Assembly (NCBI RefSeq): GCF_020171625.1 | Contig: NZ_JAIUZY010000003.1 | Span: 580,352-644,351 of the forward strand | DNA length: 64,000 nucleotides | Source of the DNA: Salipiger bermudensis | GTDB taxonomy: Bacteria > Pseudomonadota > Alphaproteobacteria > Rhodobacterales > Rhodobacteraceae | Direction: 5' to 3' | Part shown: in pieces, positions 1 to 8,461 of the stretch | Layout of the letters: every line of letters begins with the position of its first letter | Position numbering within the stretch: position 1 is the stretch's first letter | The notes under the pieces: model-generated | What the model was told of the DNA's origin: nothing | The model's input: the letters and a program-made list of their open reading frames with translations, nothing else | The model's database searches: none | Program-made: the position numbers and the translations under genes

Positions 1-309
1 CGAGCCGTAGGTCAGCGAGATCGGGAAGCCGGTCGCGATGATGTCGTTCACGTCGCGGTCCTTGTAGACGAAGGACGGGCCGAAATCGAAATGCAGCACG
101 ATGTTGACGAAATAGTCCCAGAGCTGCTTCCACAGCGGCTGGTCGAGCCCGTAGCGGGCCTCGATATTGGCCAGAACGTCGGGCGGCAGCGGGCGCTCGG
201 AGGTGAACGGCCCGCCCGGCGCGAGGTGCATCATGCAAAAGGCGGCGATCACCAGCAGCGCAATGGTCGGAATGGCGACCAGAAGCCGCCGGATGATATA
301 GATCAGCAT
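1..309 (-). CDS. oppB: Peptide ABC transporter permease OppB/DppB type, partial
   Basis: This is the N-terminal ~103 residues of an inner-membrane permease; the rest lies beyond the left edge. Reading the minus strand from the ATG at 309 gives MLIYIIRRLLVAIPTI, the usual first membrane segment of OppB/DppB. It is followed by the periplasmic stretch with LGLDQPLW-like (here YGLDQPLWKQ) and YFVNIVLHFDFGPSF motifs that these permeases share. It would form the channel with OppC for uptake of peptides delivered by the binding protein encoded just upstream. It follows oppA after a 56-bp gap that holds a hairpin. Family assignment is firm; the substrate is inferred from the family only. Confidence 0.9.
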   Translation of the reverse strand, partial: MLIYIIRRLLVAIPTIALLVIAAFCMMHLAPGGPFTSERPLPPDVLANIEARYGLDQPLWKQLWDYFVNIVLHFDFGPSFVYKDRDVNDIIATGFPISLTYGS

Positions 310-327
310 GTCAGGGGTCCCCGTGGG

Positions 328-358
328 CGAGCGCCCCTGCCGGATGGCGGGGCGCTCG
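328..358 (-). terminator. Intercistronic hairpin between oppA and oppB
   Basis: A perfect 10-bp stem (328-337 with 349-358, arm CGAGCGCCCC) has an 11-nt loop. It sits between the stop of oppA and the start of oppB with no T-run after it. In such operons a hairpin like this usually lets the binding-protein mRNA accumulate above the permease mRNA; that role is inferred. Confidence 0.6.
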
Positions 359-365
359 GGTCGGT

Positions 366-1991
366 TTACTCGGCGGCCTTGTAGAGGTCCTTGGAGTACC
401 AGTTGAACTGGATGTTGTTCACCGGGAAGTTCTTCAGAGACTCATCGATCATGTAGACGCCCGCATAGTGGTAGAGCGGGATCACCGGCATGTCCTCGGC
501 AAGGATCTCTTCCGCCCGGGTGTAGAGCGGCGTGGTGTCGTCGGCGGTCAGCGCGTCCTCGAGCAGCTGGTCGTACTCGGGGTTCGAATACTTGCCGTCG
601 TTGTAGCCCGAGTCGGACTGCAGCAGGTCAAGGAAGGACGACGCCTCGTTGTAGTCGCCGCACCATGCGCCGCGGGCCATCTCGAAGTTCTGGTTGCCGC
701 GCTCCTCGAGGAACACCTTCCACTCCATGTTGGAGAGCTGTGCCTGCACGCCGAGCTTCTGCTTCCACATCTGCGACAGCACCACGGCCACCTTCTGGTG
801 CGCCTCGGAGGTGTTGTAGACCATGTCGAAGGTCAGCGGGTTGTCCTCGCCGTAGCCGGCCTCGGCCAGCAGTTCGCGGGCGCGCTCGTCACGCTCGGAC
901 TGGGTCATGCTCGCCAGCTCGGTCTCGGGCGCCTCGAAGCCCGCGGTGGCCTCGGGGGTGAAGACGTAGGCGGGGGGCTGACCACCGGCCATGACGTTGT
1001 TGACGATGATGTCACGGTCCACCGCCAGCGCCAGCGCCCTGCGGACCTTGGGGTCCTTGAAGGCCTCGGGGCCGCTGTCGGAGAGGTTGAAGGTGTAGTA
1101 GTAGTTGCAGAGCTTCGGGAAGCTGTGCGCCTCCTCGCCGTACTCGTCGCGCAGGCGCGGGAACTGGCCGGCGGGGATGTCGGTCATGTCGAGCTCGCCG
1201 GCGCGGTAGCGGGTCAGGGCCACGTTCTCGTCGTTGATGATCAGCGCCACCGACTTGTCGAGGATGACGTTCTCGGCATCCCAGTACTGGTCGTTCTTCT
1301 CGCGCACGATGGACTCACCGGGGTTCATCTCGGTCAGCACGAAGGCACCGTTGCCGACGAAGTTCGCGGGGTTGGTCCAGGCCGAGCCATGCTCTTCGAT
1401 GACGCTCTGCGGCGACGGGAAGGTGGTCGAGTGCACCACCATCTGCGGGAAATAGGGCAGCGGCGAGGTCAGGCGCACCTCGAGCGTGGTGTCGTCGATG
1501 GCCTCGACGCCAAGCTCCTCGGGGGCCATGTCACCGGCGACGACGGCATCGCCGTTCTCGAGCGACATCAGCGAGATGAACCACTGGTAGGGCGAGGCGG
1601 TGGCGGGATCCGCGGCGCGGCGCCAGGCGTAGACGAAATCGCCGGCGGTGACCGGATCGCCGTTCGACCACTTGGCATCGTCGCGCAGGTGGAAGGTGTA
1701 GGTCATCTTGTCGTCCGAGACCTCCCAGTCGGTGGCCACGCCGGGCACCAGTTCGCCGTTCTCGTCCTGGTTCAGCAGGCCCTCGAAGAGGTCGCGCACG
1801 ACGTCGGAGCCGTCGGTGTCCTCGACGATCTGCGGGTCGATCGAGGAGATGTTGTCGAGGATTCGGTAGGTGAAGGTCTGATCCGCCGCCAGCGTGTCGC
1901 CGGTCTCGGGATGGGTCTCCTGCGCCACGGCGCCTGCGGCAAGGCCGGCGCTGAGGAACGTGGTCAGGGTCAATCGGGTCAATCGCGTCAT
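366..1991 (-). CDS. oppA: Peptide ABC transporter substrate-binding protein OppA
   Basis: A 541-aa periplasmic binding protein of the SBP family 5. I chose the ATG at 1991 because GGGAGG lies 8 nt before it and the product starts with a clean signal peptide (MTRLTRLTLTTFLSAGLAAGAVAQ, cleavage near residue 24); longer in-frame starts read through upstream DNA without a ribosome site. The mature part has the family hallmarks: TFTYRILDNISSIDPQ near the start, the VATDWEVSDDKMTYTFHLRD block, then KDPKVRRALALAVDRD and the C-terminal PLYHYAGVYM stretch typical of OppA. It binds oligopeptides and hands them to OppBC; oppB follows directly. Other family 5 ligands (for example murein peptides) cannot be excluded. 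Confidence 0.93.
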   Translation of the reverse strand: MTRLTRLTLTTFLSAGLAAGAVAQETHPETGDTLAADQTFTYRILDNISSIDPQIVEDTDGSDVVRDLFEGLLNQDENGELVPGVATDWEVSDDKMTYTFHLRDDAKWSNGDPVTAGDFVYAWRRAADPATASPYQWFISLMSLENGDAVVAGDMAPEELGVEAIDDTTLEVRLTSPLPYFPQMVVHSTTFPSPQSVIEEHGSAWTNPANFVGNGAFVLTEMNPGESIVREKNDQYWDAENVILDKSVALIINDENVALTRYRAGELDMTDIPAGQFPRLRDEYGEEAHSFPKLCNYYYTFNLSDSGPEAFKDPKVRRALALAVDRDIIVNNVMAGGQPPAYVFTPEATAGFEAPETELASMTQSERDERARELLAEAGYGEDNPLTFDMVYNTSEAHQKVAVVLSQMWKQKLGVQAQLSNMEWKVFLEERGNQNFEMARGAWCGDYNEASSFLDLLQSDSGYNDGKYSNPEYDQLLEDALTADDTTPLYTRAEEILAEDMPVIPLYHYAGVYMIDESLKNFPVNNIQFNWYSKDLYKAAE

Positions 1992-2486
1992 GGCATGTGC
2001 CTCCCTGTCTTGGGGTCGAGAGCAGTCCGCTCCCTTCTCGCCAAGGTAAAGTGAATTCGAGCCGCAGCAATCTTTACGTGAATAACGCAGCTGCGCGTTG
2101 CAAAACCACGAGGTCTGCGGGCTCGATGACATGAGGCGGACCAACATCCGATTTCGCGCCCGCAGACAAGGGGCAAAACGCCACGTCATTGTGCGTTTAT
2201 CAAGATGTAGCGGTGCTTTGAGGGGGGCCGGCTGCCGTGCCCGATGTCGAATCTCGAATCTGGCAATGCCCCCGGAACGCCGCGCGCGCACGCTATACAC
2301 GCATTTTTCGCTGCCCCTCGCCCGCAGTTTCTCGCGTCACGCTGCGGGATCAGCCGACACGCGCCCGGCGGCTACACAATTTCGGCATGAAAAACGATCG
2401 TGGCGTCTAAAGGTCTATCTGTCGCCCAACTTTCTCCACGCTTCGCGCTCAGGCAGATCGCCATAGCGACCAGAAAGGTGAATAGA
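1992..2486. other. Intergenic region upstream of oppA
   Basis: 495 bp between divergent starts. It must hold the promoters of oppA (minus) and of the small gene at 2487 (plus). No convincing gene, RNA or clear operator was seen; open frames here are extensions of neighbouring ORFs without ribosome sites. Confidence 0.5.
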
Positions 2487-2996
2487 ATGCTAGGTATGAT
2501 AACGAGTGCCACGGCGGGGCTCTTCTCCCCCTCCGCGGCGCAGCCTGTGACCAAGCCGGCAGCCGCCGGAAAACCCGGGCCCGAGGCGCTGCCCGTGACT
2601 GAAACCGGCGCCGCGCAGAAGACCTCCAACGCCGGCACCGAGAACGGCACCGCCAGCTCCTACCGCGCGGCGAAAGCCGACGACCTCGCCCGGTCCGACC
2701 GCTCCGCCGCGGTCCGCGCCGAGACCGCCTCCCCCGCATCGGGCGCAGCATCCAACACTGCCAGCAAGGCACCCGCAGCCGAAACCGCTCCGGAAGAGGA
2801 CATCGCCGCGGCCCGCGCCGAGGCCATCGCCGCGCAGGAGAGCTTCAAGAAAAGCCTCTTGGTGGCGAGCATGAGCGCCGGAACCGGCGAGACCGCCGCC
2901 GCGCTCTCCACCCCGCCGAGACAGGGCGCTGCGAGCTATGCCGCCGCCCGAAGCCCGGCCCCGGACGCCGCGGGCAGCCGCAGCATCGCCGCCTGA
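2487..2996 (+). CDS. Hypothetical Ala-rich protein
   Basis: A 169-aa protein that I do not recognise. The ATG at 2487 follows an AAAGGTG ribosome site by a few bases; an upstream in-frame ATG at 2400 lacks one. The N-terminus (MLGMITSATAGLFSPSAA) is not a clear signal peptide. The body is low-complexity, rich in Ala, Pro, Ser and Thr and probably disordered. A short charged helix-like segment (EEDIAAARAEAIAAQESFKKSLLVASMSAG, positions ~104-134, given here only in part: AEAIAAQESFKK) is the one stretch that looks structured. It stands alone between the opp genes and a hydrolase and is followed by a strong hairpin. It is probably real because of codon bias and ribosome site, but its function is unknown. 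Confidence 0.55.
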   Translation: MLGMITSATAGLFSPSAAQPVTKPAAAGKPGPEALPVTETGAAQKTSNAGTENGTASSYRAAKADDLARSDRSAAVRAETASPASGAASNTASKAPAAETAPEEDIAAARAEAIAAQESFKKSLLVASMSAGTGETAAALSTPPRQGAASYAAARSPAPDAAGSRSIAA

Positions 2997-3013
2997 GGGC
3001 TGGTAAAGCGATG

Positions 3014-3040
3014 TCGTGGCGCGGCGAGATCGCGCCACGA
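3014..3040 (+). terminator. Terminator-like hairpin after the hypothetical gene
   Basis: A perfect 10-bp inverted repeat, TCGTGGCGCG at 3014-3023 and its complement at 3031-3040, has a 7-nt loop. It lies 18 bp after the stop codon at 2996. There is no T-run, so it could end transcription or stabilise the mRNA 3' end. Confidence 0.5.
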
Positions 3041-3075
3041 TCGGTCCGTGCGGGCGGTTTGCGCGGGCGGATCAA

Positions 3076-3140
3076 GGGGGCGCTGCCCCCTCTTGGCGCA
3101 AGCGCCAATTCACCCCCGAGGTATTTTCGAACCAGAGAAG
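3076..3140. repeat. Double-hairpin intergenic repeat, REP-like
   Basis: Two hairpins in tandem: GGGGGC-gct-GCCCCC (3076-3090) and TTGGCGC-aa-GCGCCAA (3093-3108). They are followed by a stretch containing CCCCCGAGGTATTTTCGA. I recall closely similar double hairpins with a CCCCGAGG tail in other Rhodobacteraceae intergenic regions, so this is probably a dispersed repeat. That recollection could not be tested here. Confidence 0.5.
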
Positions 3141-3274
3141 ACAGGGGCGTGGCCCTGTCGGCCCGGTCAACTCGCGCGTGCCGGGCCTTCGGGACGGCGG
3201 GCCGCGCGACATGCGCACCGGTTGCGGCCGCCCCGCCACCGCTGCGGGGCGTGTGATGCAAAGGCGTCCGGCGG

Positions 3275-3970
3275 TTACGCGCGCGGGCCGATGGTGGTGG
3301 TGATCTCGCCGATCCCTTCGATGGCGACGACGCATGTGTCGCCGGGCACAAGGGCCCCGACCCCGGCCGGCGTGCCCGTCATGATGAGATCGCCCGGCGC
3401 CAGCTCGACGCTTTCCGACAGGAAGGCCACCACGTCCGCGACCGGCCAGATCATCTCGCCGAGATCGCCGTCCTGTTTCAGCGCGCCGTTGACCGACAGG
3501 CTGATGCGCCCCCCGGAGGGGTGGCCGATCGCGCCGGCCGGAACCAGCGCCCCGATCACCGCCGAGCGGTCGAACCCTTTCGACAGGTCCCACGGGCGGC
3601 GCAGTTCCTTGGCGTCGTTCTGCATGTCGCGCCGGGTGAGGTCGTTGCCCACCGCGTAGCCCCAGACATGCTCGAGCGCCCGGTCCGCCGGGATGTCGCG
3701 CCCGCCGGCGCCGATGGCCACCACCAGCTCGGCCTCGTAATGCAGGTTCTCGGTCTGCGGCGGATAGGGAATGGTCGCCCCGTCCGCCACCACCGCATCG
3801 GCGGGCTTGGTGAAGAAGAACGGCGGCTCGCGGTCCGGGTCGCGCCCCATCTCGCGGGCATGGGCGGCGTAGTTGCGCCCGACGCAGAAGATGCGGCGCA
3901 CCGGGAAGCGGTCGTCGCGGCCGGCGATGGCGATGGAGGGCGTCTCCATCGGGGGGATGACAAGGCTCAT
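3275..3970 (-). CDS. Fumarylacetoacetate hydrolase family protein
   Basis: A 231-aa FAH-fold enzyme of the short type (FAHD1/YcgM-like), which act as acylpyruvate hydrolases or oxaloacetate decarboxylases in the cytoplasm. It shows the GRNYAAHAREMG signature at 31-42, the Mg2+-binding acidic residues E79 and E81 in HYEAELVVAIG, D110 in GYAVGNDLTRRD, and the C-terminal PGDLIMTGTPAGVG block. The start at 3970 has GGGAG 7 nt upstream; an internal ATG gives METPS but has no ribosome site. It is transcribed divergently from the DadA-like/TRAP operon and may share a substrate pathway with it. The exact substrate is unknown. Confidence 0.88.
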   Translation of the reverse strand: MSLVIPPMETPSIAIAGRDDRFPVRRIFCVGRNYAAHAREMGRDPDREPPFFFTKPADAVVADGATIPYPPQTENLHYEAELVVAIGAGGRDIPADRALEHVWGYAVGNDLTRRDMQNDAKELRRPWDLSKGFDRSAVIGALVPAGAIGHPSGGRISLSVNGALKQDGDLGEMIWPVADVVAFLSESVELAPGDLIMTGTPAGVGALVPGDTCVVAIEGIGEITTTIGPRA

Positions 3971-4135
3971 GCGAACTCCCGTGTCTCGTGCTGTCTTCCG
4001 AGGCTTACGCCCGGAGCCGCCCCCGAGACCAGCCCCTTTCCCCGCCTCGCCTGATTGACAGGCACGGCGAAGCTGCGCTTGATCCCGGCAGCAGGAACGG
4101 GCGGCGGCGCGGGAGCCGCCGTGGAAAGGGGCAAG

Positions 4136-5377
4136 ATGAAGAAGACAGTGGCAGTGATCGGCGCCGGCATCGTGGGCGTCTCGACCGCGATCTGGCTGCA
4201 GCGCGACGGGCACGAGGTGATCCTGATCGACAAGGCCGGCCCCGGAGAGGGCACCAGCCACGGCAATGGCGGCGTGCTGGCCTCCTGCTCGGTGATGCCG
4301 GTGCCGGGGCCGGGCCTGTGGGCCAAGGCCCCGAAGATGCTGCTCGATCCCGACCAGCCGCTGTTCCTCAAGTGGTCCTACCTGCCCAAACTCGCGCCGT
4401 GGCTGATGAAATACATGCGCCATGCCAATGCCGACAGCGCCCGCAGGCGGGCCGCGGCGGCGACCCCGATCATCGGCGACAGCCTGTCGGACCACCTTGC
4501 CCTCGCCACCGGGACCGGGGCTGAATCATGGATCGTGCCAAGCGACTACGTGTTCATCTACAACACCCGCGCCGATTACGAGGCCGACGCCTTCGGCTTC
4601 TCGGTGCGCAGGGAGAACGGGTTCGCGTGGGAGCTGCTCGAGGATCAGGCGTTCCGCGACTACGACCCGATCTGGAGCCCGCAGATGACCTGTGCCGCCC
4701 GCTTTCCCGATCACGGCCGCATCAGCGATCCCGGCCGATACGTGAAGGATCTCGCCGCGCATGTGCAGGCGCAGGGCGGCCGGCTGATCATCGGCGAGGT
4801 CAGCGACATCGCGCGCGACAAGGGCAAGGTCAGCGGCGTACGGATCGGCGGCGAGACCATCGCCTGCGACGCCGCGGTGCTGACCGCCGGGGTCTGGTCC
4901 GGCCCGCTCGCCGCCAAGCTCGGCGTCAAGCCACCGCTCGAATCCGAGCGTGGCTACCATCTTGAGCTCTACGAGCCCTCGGTGATGCCCCGCTCGCCGG
5001 TGATGATCGCCTCGGGCAAGTTCGTGGCCACCCCGATGGACGGCCGGCTGCGGCTCGCGGGCATCGTCGAGCTCGGCGGGCTCGACCTGCCGCCGTCGCG
5101 TGCGCCCTTCGCGCTCCTTGAGAAGCAGATCCGCGCCGCCATCCCCGGACTGACCTGGAAGAAGACCGTGGAGTGGATGGGGCACCGCCCCTCGATGTCC
5201 GATTCCCTGCCGGTGATCGGCGAATCCCCCGTCGTGAGCGGCGCCTACATGGGGTTCGGCCACGATCATGTCGGTTTGACAGGCGGCCCCAAGACCGGGC
5301 GGCTGCTGTCGCAGCTGATCTCGGGCCAGACCCCGAACATCAACCTTGCGCCCTACGCCCCGGATCGGTTTCACTGA
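4136..5377 (+). CDS. FAD-dependent D-amino acid dehydrogenase-like oxidoreductase
   Basis: A 413-aa member of the DAO/DadA family that oxidises D-amino acids or related secondary amines with FAD. The dinucleotide-binding motif GAGIVG is at 9-14, followed by the HGNGG motif typical of DadA (SHGNGGVLA). The end carries the GFGHDHVGLTGGPKTGRLLSQLI block that closes the FAD site. The start at 4136 follows GGAAAGGGG. It is the first gene of a unit that continues into a TRAP transporter, so the transported compound may be its substrate, for example an amino or imino acid. Strict DadA identity is not claimed. Confidence 0.85.
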   Translation: MKKTVAVIGAGIVGVSTAIWLQRDGHEVILIDKAGPGEGTSHGNGGVLASCSVMPVPGPGLWAKAPKMLLDPDQPLFLKWSYLPKLAPWLMKYMRHANADSARRRAAAATPIIGDSLSDHLALATGTGAESWIVPSDYVFIYNTRADYEADAFGFSVRRENGFAWELLEDQAFRDYDPIWSPQMTCAARFPDHGRISDPGRYVKDLAAHVQAQGGRLIIGEVSDIARDKGKVSGVRIGGETIACDAAVLTAGVWSGPLAAKLGVKPPLESERGYHLELYEPSVMPRSPVMIASGKFVATPMDGRLRLAGIVELGGLDLPPSRAPFALLEKQIRAAIPGLTWKKTVEWMGHRPSMSDSLPVIGESPVVSGAYMGFGHDHVGLTGGPKTGRLLSQLISGQTPNINLAPYAPDRFH

Positions 5378-5421
5378 ACTCGCACAATAACGTTAGAACA
5401 CGAACAACAGGGACTTTCAGC

Positions 5422-6393
5422 ATGAAGACCATCAACACACTGCTCGCCGCCACCGCGCTGGCCGGGATCGGCGCCACGGCGCAGGCCGAGAAGTGGGACA
5501 TGCCGATGGCCTACGCGGCCACCAACTTCCACTCCGAGATCGGCGCCGCCTTCGCCGCCTGCGTCACCGAGGGGACCGGCGGCGATCTCGAGATCGTCAC
5601 CCACCCGTCGGGCTCGCTGTTCGGCGGTGCCGAGATCAAGCGCGCGGTGATGACCGGGCAGGCCAATATCGGCGAGCGTCTGCTTTCGGCGCACCAGAAC
5701 GAGAACCCGCTCTACGGCGTCGACTCGATCCCGTTCCTCGTGTCCTCCTTCGACGAGCACGAAAAGCTCTGGGAGATCGCATCGCCCTATGTCGCCGCGG
5801 CGCTGGAAGAAGACAACCTGCATTACCTCTACTCCCTGCCGTGGCCGCCGCAGGGCCTCTACACCGACATGGCGATCGAGGACATCGAGGACCTCCGGGG
5901 CGTGAAGTTCCGCTCCTACTCCACCGCGACCGCGCGCATGGCCGAGCTGACCGGCATGTTGCCGGTGCAGGTCGAGGCCGCGGAACTGAGCCAGGCGCTG
6001 GCCACCGGCGTGGCCGAGAGCTTCATCTCCTCGGGCGCCACCGGCTATGACCGCGGCGTCTGGGAGCACCTGTCGCATTTCTACGAGGTCGACGCATGGC
6101 TGCCGCGCAACGCGGTCTTCGTGAACCTCGACGCGTGGAACGACCTGCCCGACGAGACCAAGGCCGTGATGGAGGACTGCGCCGCGACCGCCGCCGCCGA
6201 CGGCCTCGCCAAGTCGAAGGAGTACACCGCCTTCACGCTGGAGGAGCTGAAGAAGAACGGCATGACCGTCGGGCGCGCCTCGGATCACGTGATGGGCCAG
6301 CTGCAGGACCTCGGCGCCACCATGACCGACGACTGGCTCGAGGCGGCCGGAGAAGACGGCAAGGCGATCATCGACGCCTACAAGGGCGAATAA
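5422..6393 (+). CDS. dctP: TRAP transporter substrate-binding protein (DctP)
   Basis: A 323-aa periplasmic binding protein of the DctP family. The signal peptide is MKTINTLLAATALAGIGATAQA (cleavage near 22), shown by its short charged start and hydrophobic core. The mature chain shows the family layout, including GAEIKRAVMTGQANIGE and the EDIEDLRGVKFRSYS segment that precedes the conserved substrate-clamping arginine. It captures an organic acid in the periplasm and delivers it to the DctQM membrane unit encoded next. It lies 44 bp after the DadA-like gene. The ligand is unknown; the neighbouring oxidoreductase suggests an amino-acid-like compound. Confidence 0.9.
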   Translation: MKTINTLLAATALAGIGATAQAEKWDMPMAYAATNFHSEIGAAFAACVTEGTGGDLEIVTHPSGSLFGGAEIKRAVMTGQANIGERLLSAHQNENPLYGVDSIPFLVSSFDEHEKLWEIASPYVAAALEEDNLHYLYSLPWPPQGLYTDMAIEDIEDLRGVKFRSYSTATARMAELTGMLPVQVEAAELSQALATGVAESFISSGATGYDRGVWEHLSHFYEVDAWLPRNAVFVNLDAWNDLPDETKAVMEDCAATAAADGLAKSKEYTAFTLEELKKNGMTVGRASDHVMGQLQDLGATMTDDWLEAAGEDGKAIIDAYKGE

Positions 6394-6424
6394 GCGCCCA
6401 CCGCGCGAGAGCGAAACACGGATC

Positions 6425-6450
6425 ACGGGCCTGCCACGGCGCGGGCCCGT
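6425..6450 (+). terminator. Intercistronic hairpin between dctP and dctQ
   Basis: A 7-bp stem ACGGGCC (6425-6431) pairs with 6444-6450 across a 12-nt loop and is followed by a short T-containing stretch. It lies in the 154-bp gap between the binding-protein and membrane genes and probably lowers expression of the latter. Confidence 0.5.
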
Positions 6451-6547
6451 ATTTGCCTGCCCCTGTTTCGGGGCCATCCACACAAGACAAGGCGCCTCCC
6501 CGCCCTGGCGGGACAAAAGCGCCAGAACCGACAGCGAGGGACAGGAC

Positions 6548-7078
6548 ATGGCGGCCGCGAAGGCGCTCAGGCGCATACTCGACACGCTCTACTTCATCGG
6601 GGGCGTGATCGCCTCGCTTTTCCTGATCGCGATCCTGTCGATCATCGTGCTGCAGATGCTGGCGCGCTGGACCGGGCAGGTGTTTCCCGGCGCCACCTCC
6701 TATGCCGGCTACTGCATGGCGGCGGCATCGTTCTTTGCCTTCGCCTATGCGCTGAACCACGGCGCCCATATCCGGGTGTCGCTGTTTCTCACCGCGCTCG
6801 GGCGCTTGCGCTGGTGGGGCGAGCTCTGGTGCTTCGGCCTCGGCGCCGCGATCTCGACCTGGTTCGCGTGGTACGCCATCCGGGGCAACCAGATCTCGCA
6901 CCGCTGGAACGAGCTCAGTCAGGGGCTCGACGCGACGCCGATCTGGATCCCGCAATTGTCCATGTCGATCGGCACCGTGTTGCTGGCCATCGCCTTCTGG
7001 GATCACCTCGTGCGCCTGATCGTCACCGGCTCGCACGGCATCTCCACCGATCTCGTCGATCAGAGCCAGGGAGAGTGA
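6548..7078 (+). CDS. dctQ: TRAP transporter small permease (DctQ)
   Basis: A 176-aa inner-membrane protein with four predicted transmembrane segments: roughly 18-40 (IGGVIASLFLIAILSIIVLQ), 57-75, 95-117 and 137-160. This is the DctQ pattern. DctQ stabilises the large subunit in the Na+-driven TRAP complex. The ATG follows GCGAGGGACAGG. It is one base from the next gene (stop 7078, start 7080), so the two are co-translated. Confidence 0.88.
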   Translation: MAAAKALRRILDTLYFIGGVIASLFLIAILSIIVLQMLARWTGQVFPGATSYAGYCMAAASFFAFAYALNHGAHIRVSLFLTALGRLRWWGELWCFGLGAAISTWFAWYAIRGNQISHRWNELSQGLDATPIWIPQLSMSIGTVLLAIAFWDHLVRLIVTGSHGISTDLVDQSQGE

Positions 7079-7079
7079 C

Positions 7080-8393
7080 ATGGAACAGATGATCCCGATC
7101 GCGATCTTCCTTTTCGTGCTGTTCCTGCTGCTGGGCTCCGGCGTGTGGGTGGGCCTCGCACTCATGGGCGTGGCCTATGTCGGCATGGAACTCTTCACCT
7201 CGCGCCCCGCGGGCGACGCCATGATCACCAAGGTCTGGGCCTCGTCCTCGAGCTGGACCCTGACCGCCCTGCCGCTGTTCATCTGGATGGGCGAGATCCT
7301 GTATAGGACGCGATTGTCCGAGGACATGTTCCGCGGTCTCAGCCCGTGGATGGCGCGCCTGCCCGGCGGGCTGGTGCATACCAACATCGTCGGCTGCACG
7401 GTGTTTGCCGCGGTCTCGGGCTCGTCGGCGGCCACACTGACCACGGTGGGCAAGATGTCGATCCCCGAGCTGCGCAAGCGCAACTACCCCGAGACCATGG
7501 TGATCGGCACGCTGGCTGGTGCGGCCACGCTGGGGCTGATGATCCCTCCCTCGCTGACGCTCATCGTCTACGGCGTCACGATCAACGAAAGCGTCACCAA
7601 GCTGTTCATGGCCGGCGTCCTGCCCGGGCTCGTCCTGGCGCTGATGTTCATGGGCTACGTGGCGGTGATGTCCTTCGCCTCGAAGGGCTTCAACCCCGAT
7701 CCCGAGCCGAGGATGAGCCTTCTCGAGAAGCTCAAGAACTCGCGCTTCCTGATCCCGGTGATCTGCCTGATCCTGGTGGTGATCGGCTCCATGTACATGG
7801 GCATCGCCACCGCCACCGAGGCCGCTGCCTTCGGCGTGATCGGTTCGCTGATCCTTGCCGCGACGCAAGGGTCGCTGACCTGGTCGAGCTTCAGCGAGAG
7901 CCTGATGGGTGCCGTGCGCACCTCGGCGATGATCGCGCTCATTCTCGCCGGGGCCTCGTTCCTGTCGCTGTCGATGGGCTTCACCGGCATCCCGCGCGGC
8001 CTTGCCGACCTGATTGCAAGCTGGGAGCTGACACGCTTCGAGCTGCTGATGGCGCTTCTGGTGTTCTACATCATCCTCGGCATGTTCCTCGACGGGATCT
8101 CGTCGGTGGTGCTGACCATGGCCGTGGTCGAGCCGATGATCCGGGCGCAGGGCATCGACATCATCTGGTTCGGCATCTTCATCGTGGTGGTGGTCGAAAT
8201 GGCGCAGATCACGCCGCCGATCGGCTTCAACCTTTTCGTGCTGCAGGGCATGACCGGGCACGAGATGACCTTCATCGCGAAGGCGGCGATCCCGATGTTC
8301 CTGATCATGGTGGTGATGGTCTTCGTGCTGATCGCCTTCCCGGAACTCGCCACCTGGCTGCCCGACAACATCCGCAAGGGCCCCGGCGGCTGA
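7080..8393 (+). CDS. dctM: TRAP transporter large permease (DctM)
   Basis: A 437-aa polytopic membrane protein with about 12 hydrophobic segments, the normal DctM size. It shows family blocks such as VSGSSAATLTTVGKMSIPEL near 115-135, GAATLGLMIPPSLTLIVYG and the C-terminal AQITPPIGFNLFVLQGM. It carries the substrate channel and Na+ coupling of the TRAP system. It is the last gene of the operon; abutting palindromes begin 9 bp after the stop. Confidence 0.93.
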   Translation: MEQMIPIAIFLFVLFLLLGSGVWVGLALMGVAYVGMELFTSRPAGDAMITKVWASSSSWTLTALPLFIWMGEILYRTRLSEDMFRGLSPWMARLPGGLVHTNIVGCTVFAAVSGSSAATLTTVGKMSIPELRKRNYPETMVIGTLAGAATLGLMIPPSLTLIVYGVTINESVTKLFMAGVLPGLVLALMFMGYVAVMSFASKGFNPDPEPRMSLLEKLKNSRFLIPVICLILVVIGSMYMGIATATEAAAFGVIGSLILAATQGSLTWSSFSESLMGAVRTSAMIALILAGASFLSLSMGFTGIPRGLADLIASWELTRFELLMALLVFYIILGMFLDGISSVVLTMAVVEPMIRAQGIDIIWFGIFIVVVVEMAQITPPIGFNLFVLQGMTGHEMTFIAKAAIPMFLIMVVMVFVLIAFPELATWLPDNIRKGPGG

Positions 8394-8402
8394 ACGGCGC
8401 GC

Positions 8403-8428
8403 CCAAGAATTTTAGCTAAAATTCTTGG
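8403..8428. repeat. Perfect 26-bp palindrome, first of an abutting pair
   Basis: The arm CCAAGAATTTTAG at 8403-8415 is immediately followed by its exact reverse complement to 8428, with no loop bases. The sequence is much more AT-rich than its surroundings. It may terminate dctM transcription on either strand but has the form of a mobile or protein-bound repeat. Confidence 0.85.
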
Positions 8429-8461
8429 CCTCAAGATTTTTCGTACGAAAAATCTTGAGGC
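8428..8461. repeat. Perfect 34-bp palindrome, second of an abutting pair
   Basis: The arm GCCTCAAGATTTTTCGT (8428-8444) is followed without spacer by its exact complement to 8461. It shares only its first base pair with the palindrome before it. The core TTTTCGTACGAAAA is palindromic. A related 11-bp-stem hairpin occurs at 18895-18919. Confidence 0.85.

Noticed and set aside
468..2054. Long plus-strand open frame opposite oppA
   Set aside because: Shadow of oppA; Val/Gly/Arg-rich product without a ribosome site or family features.
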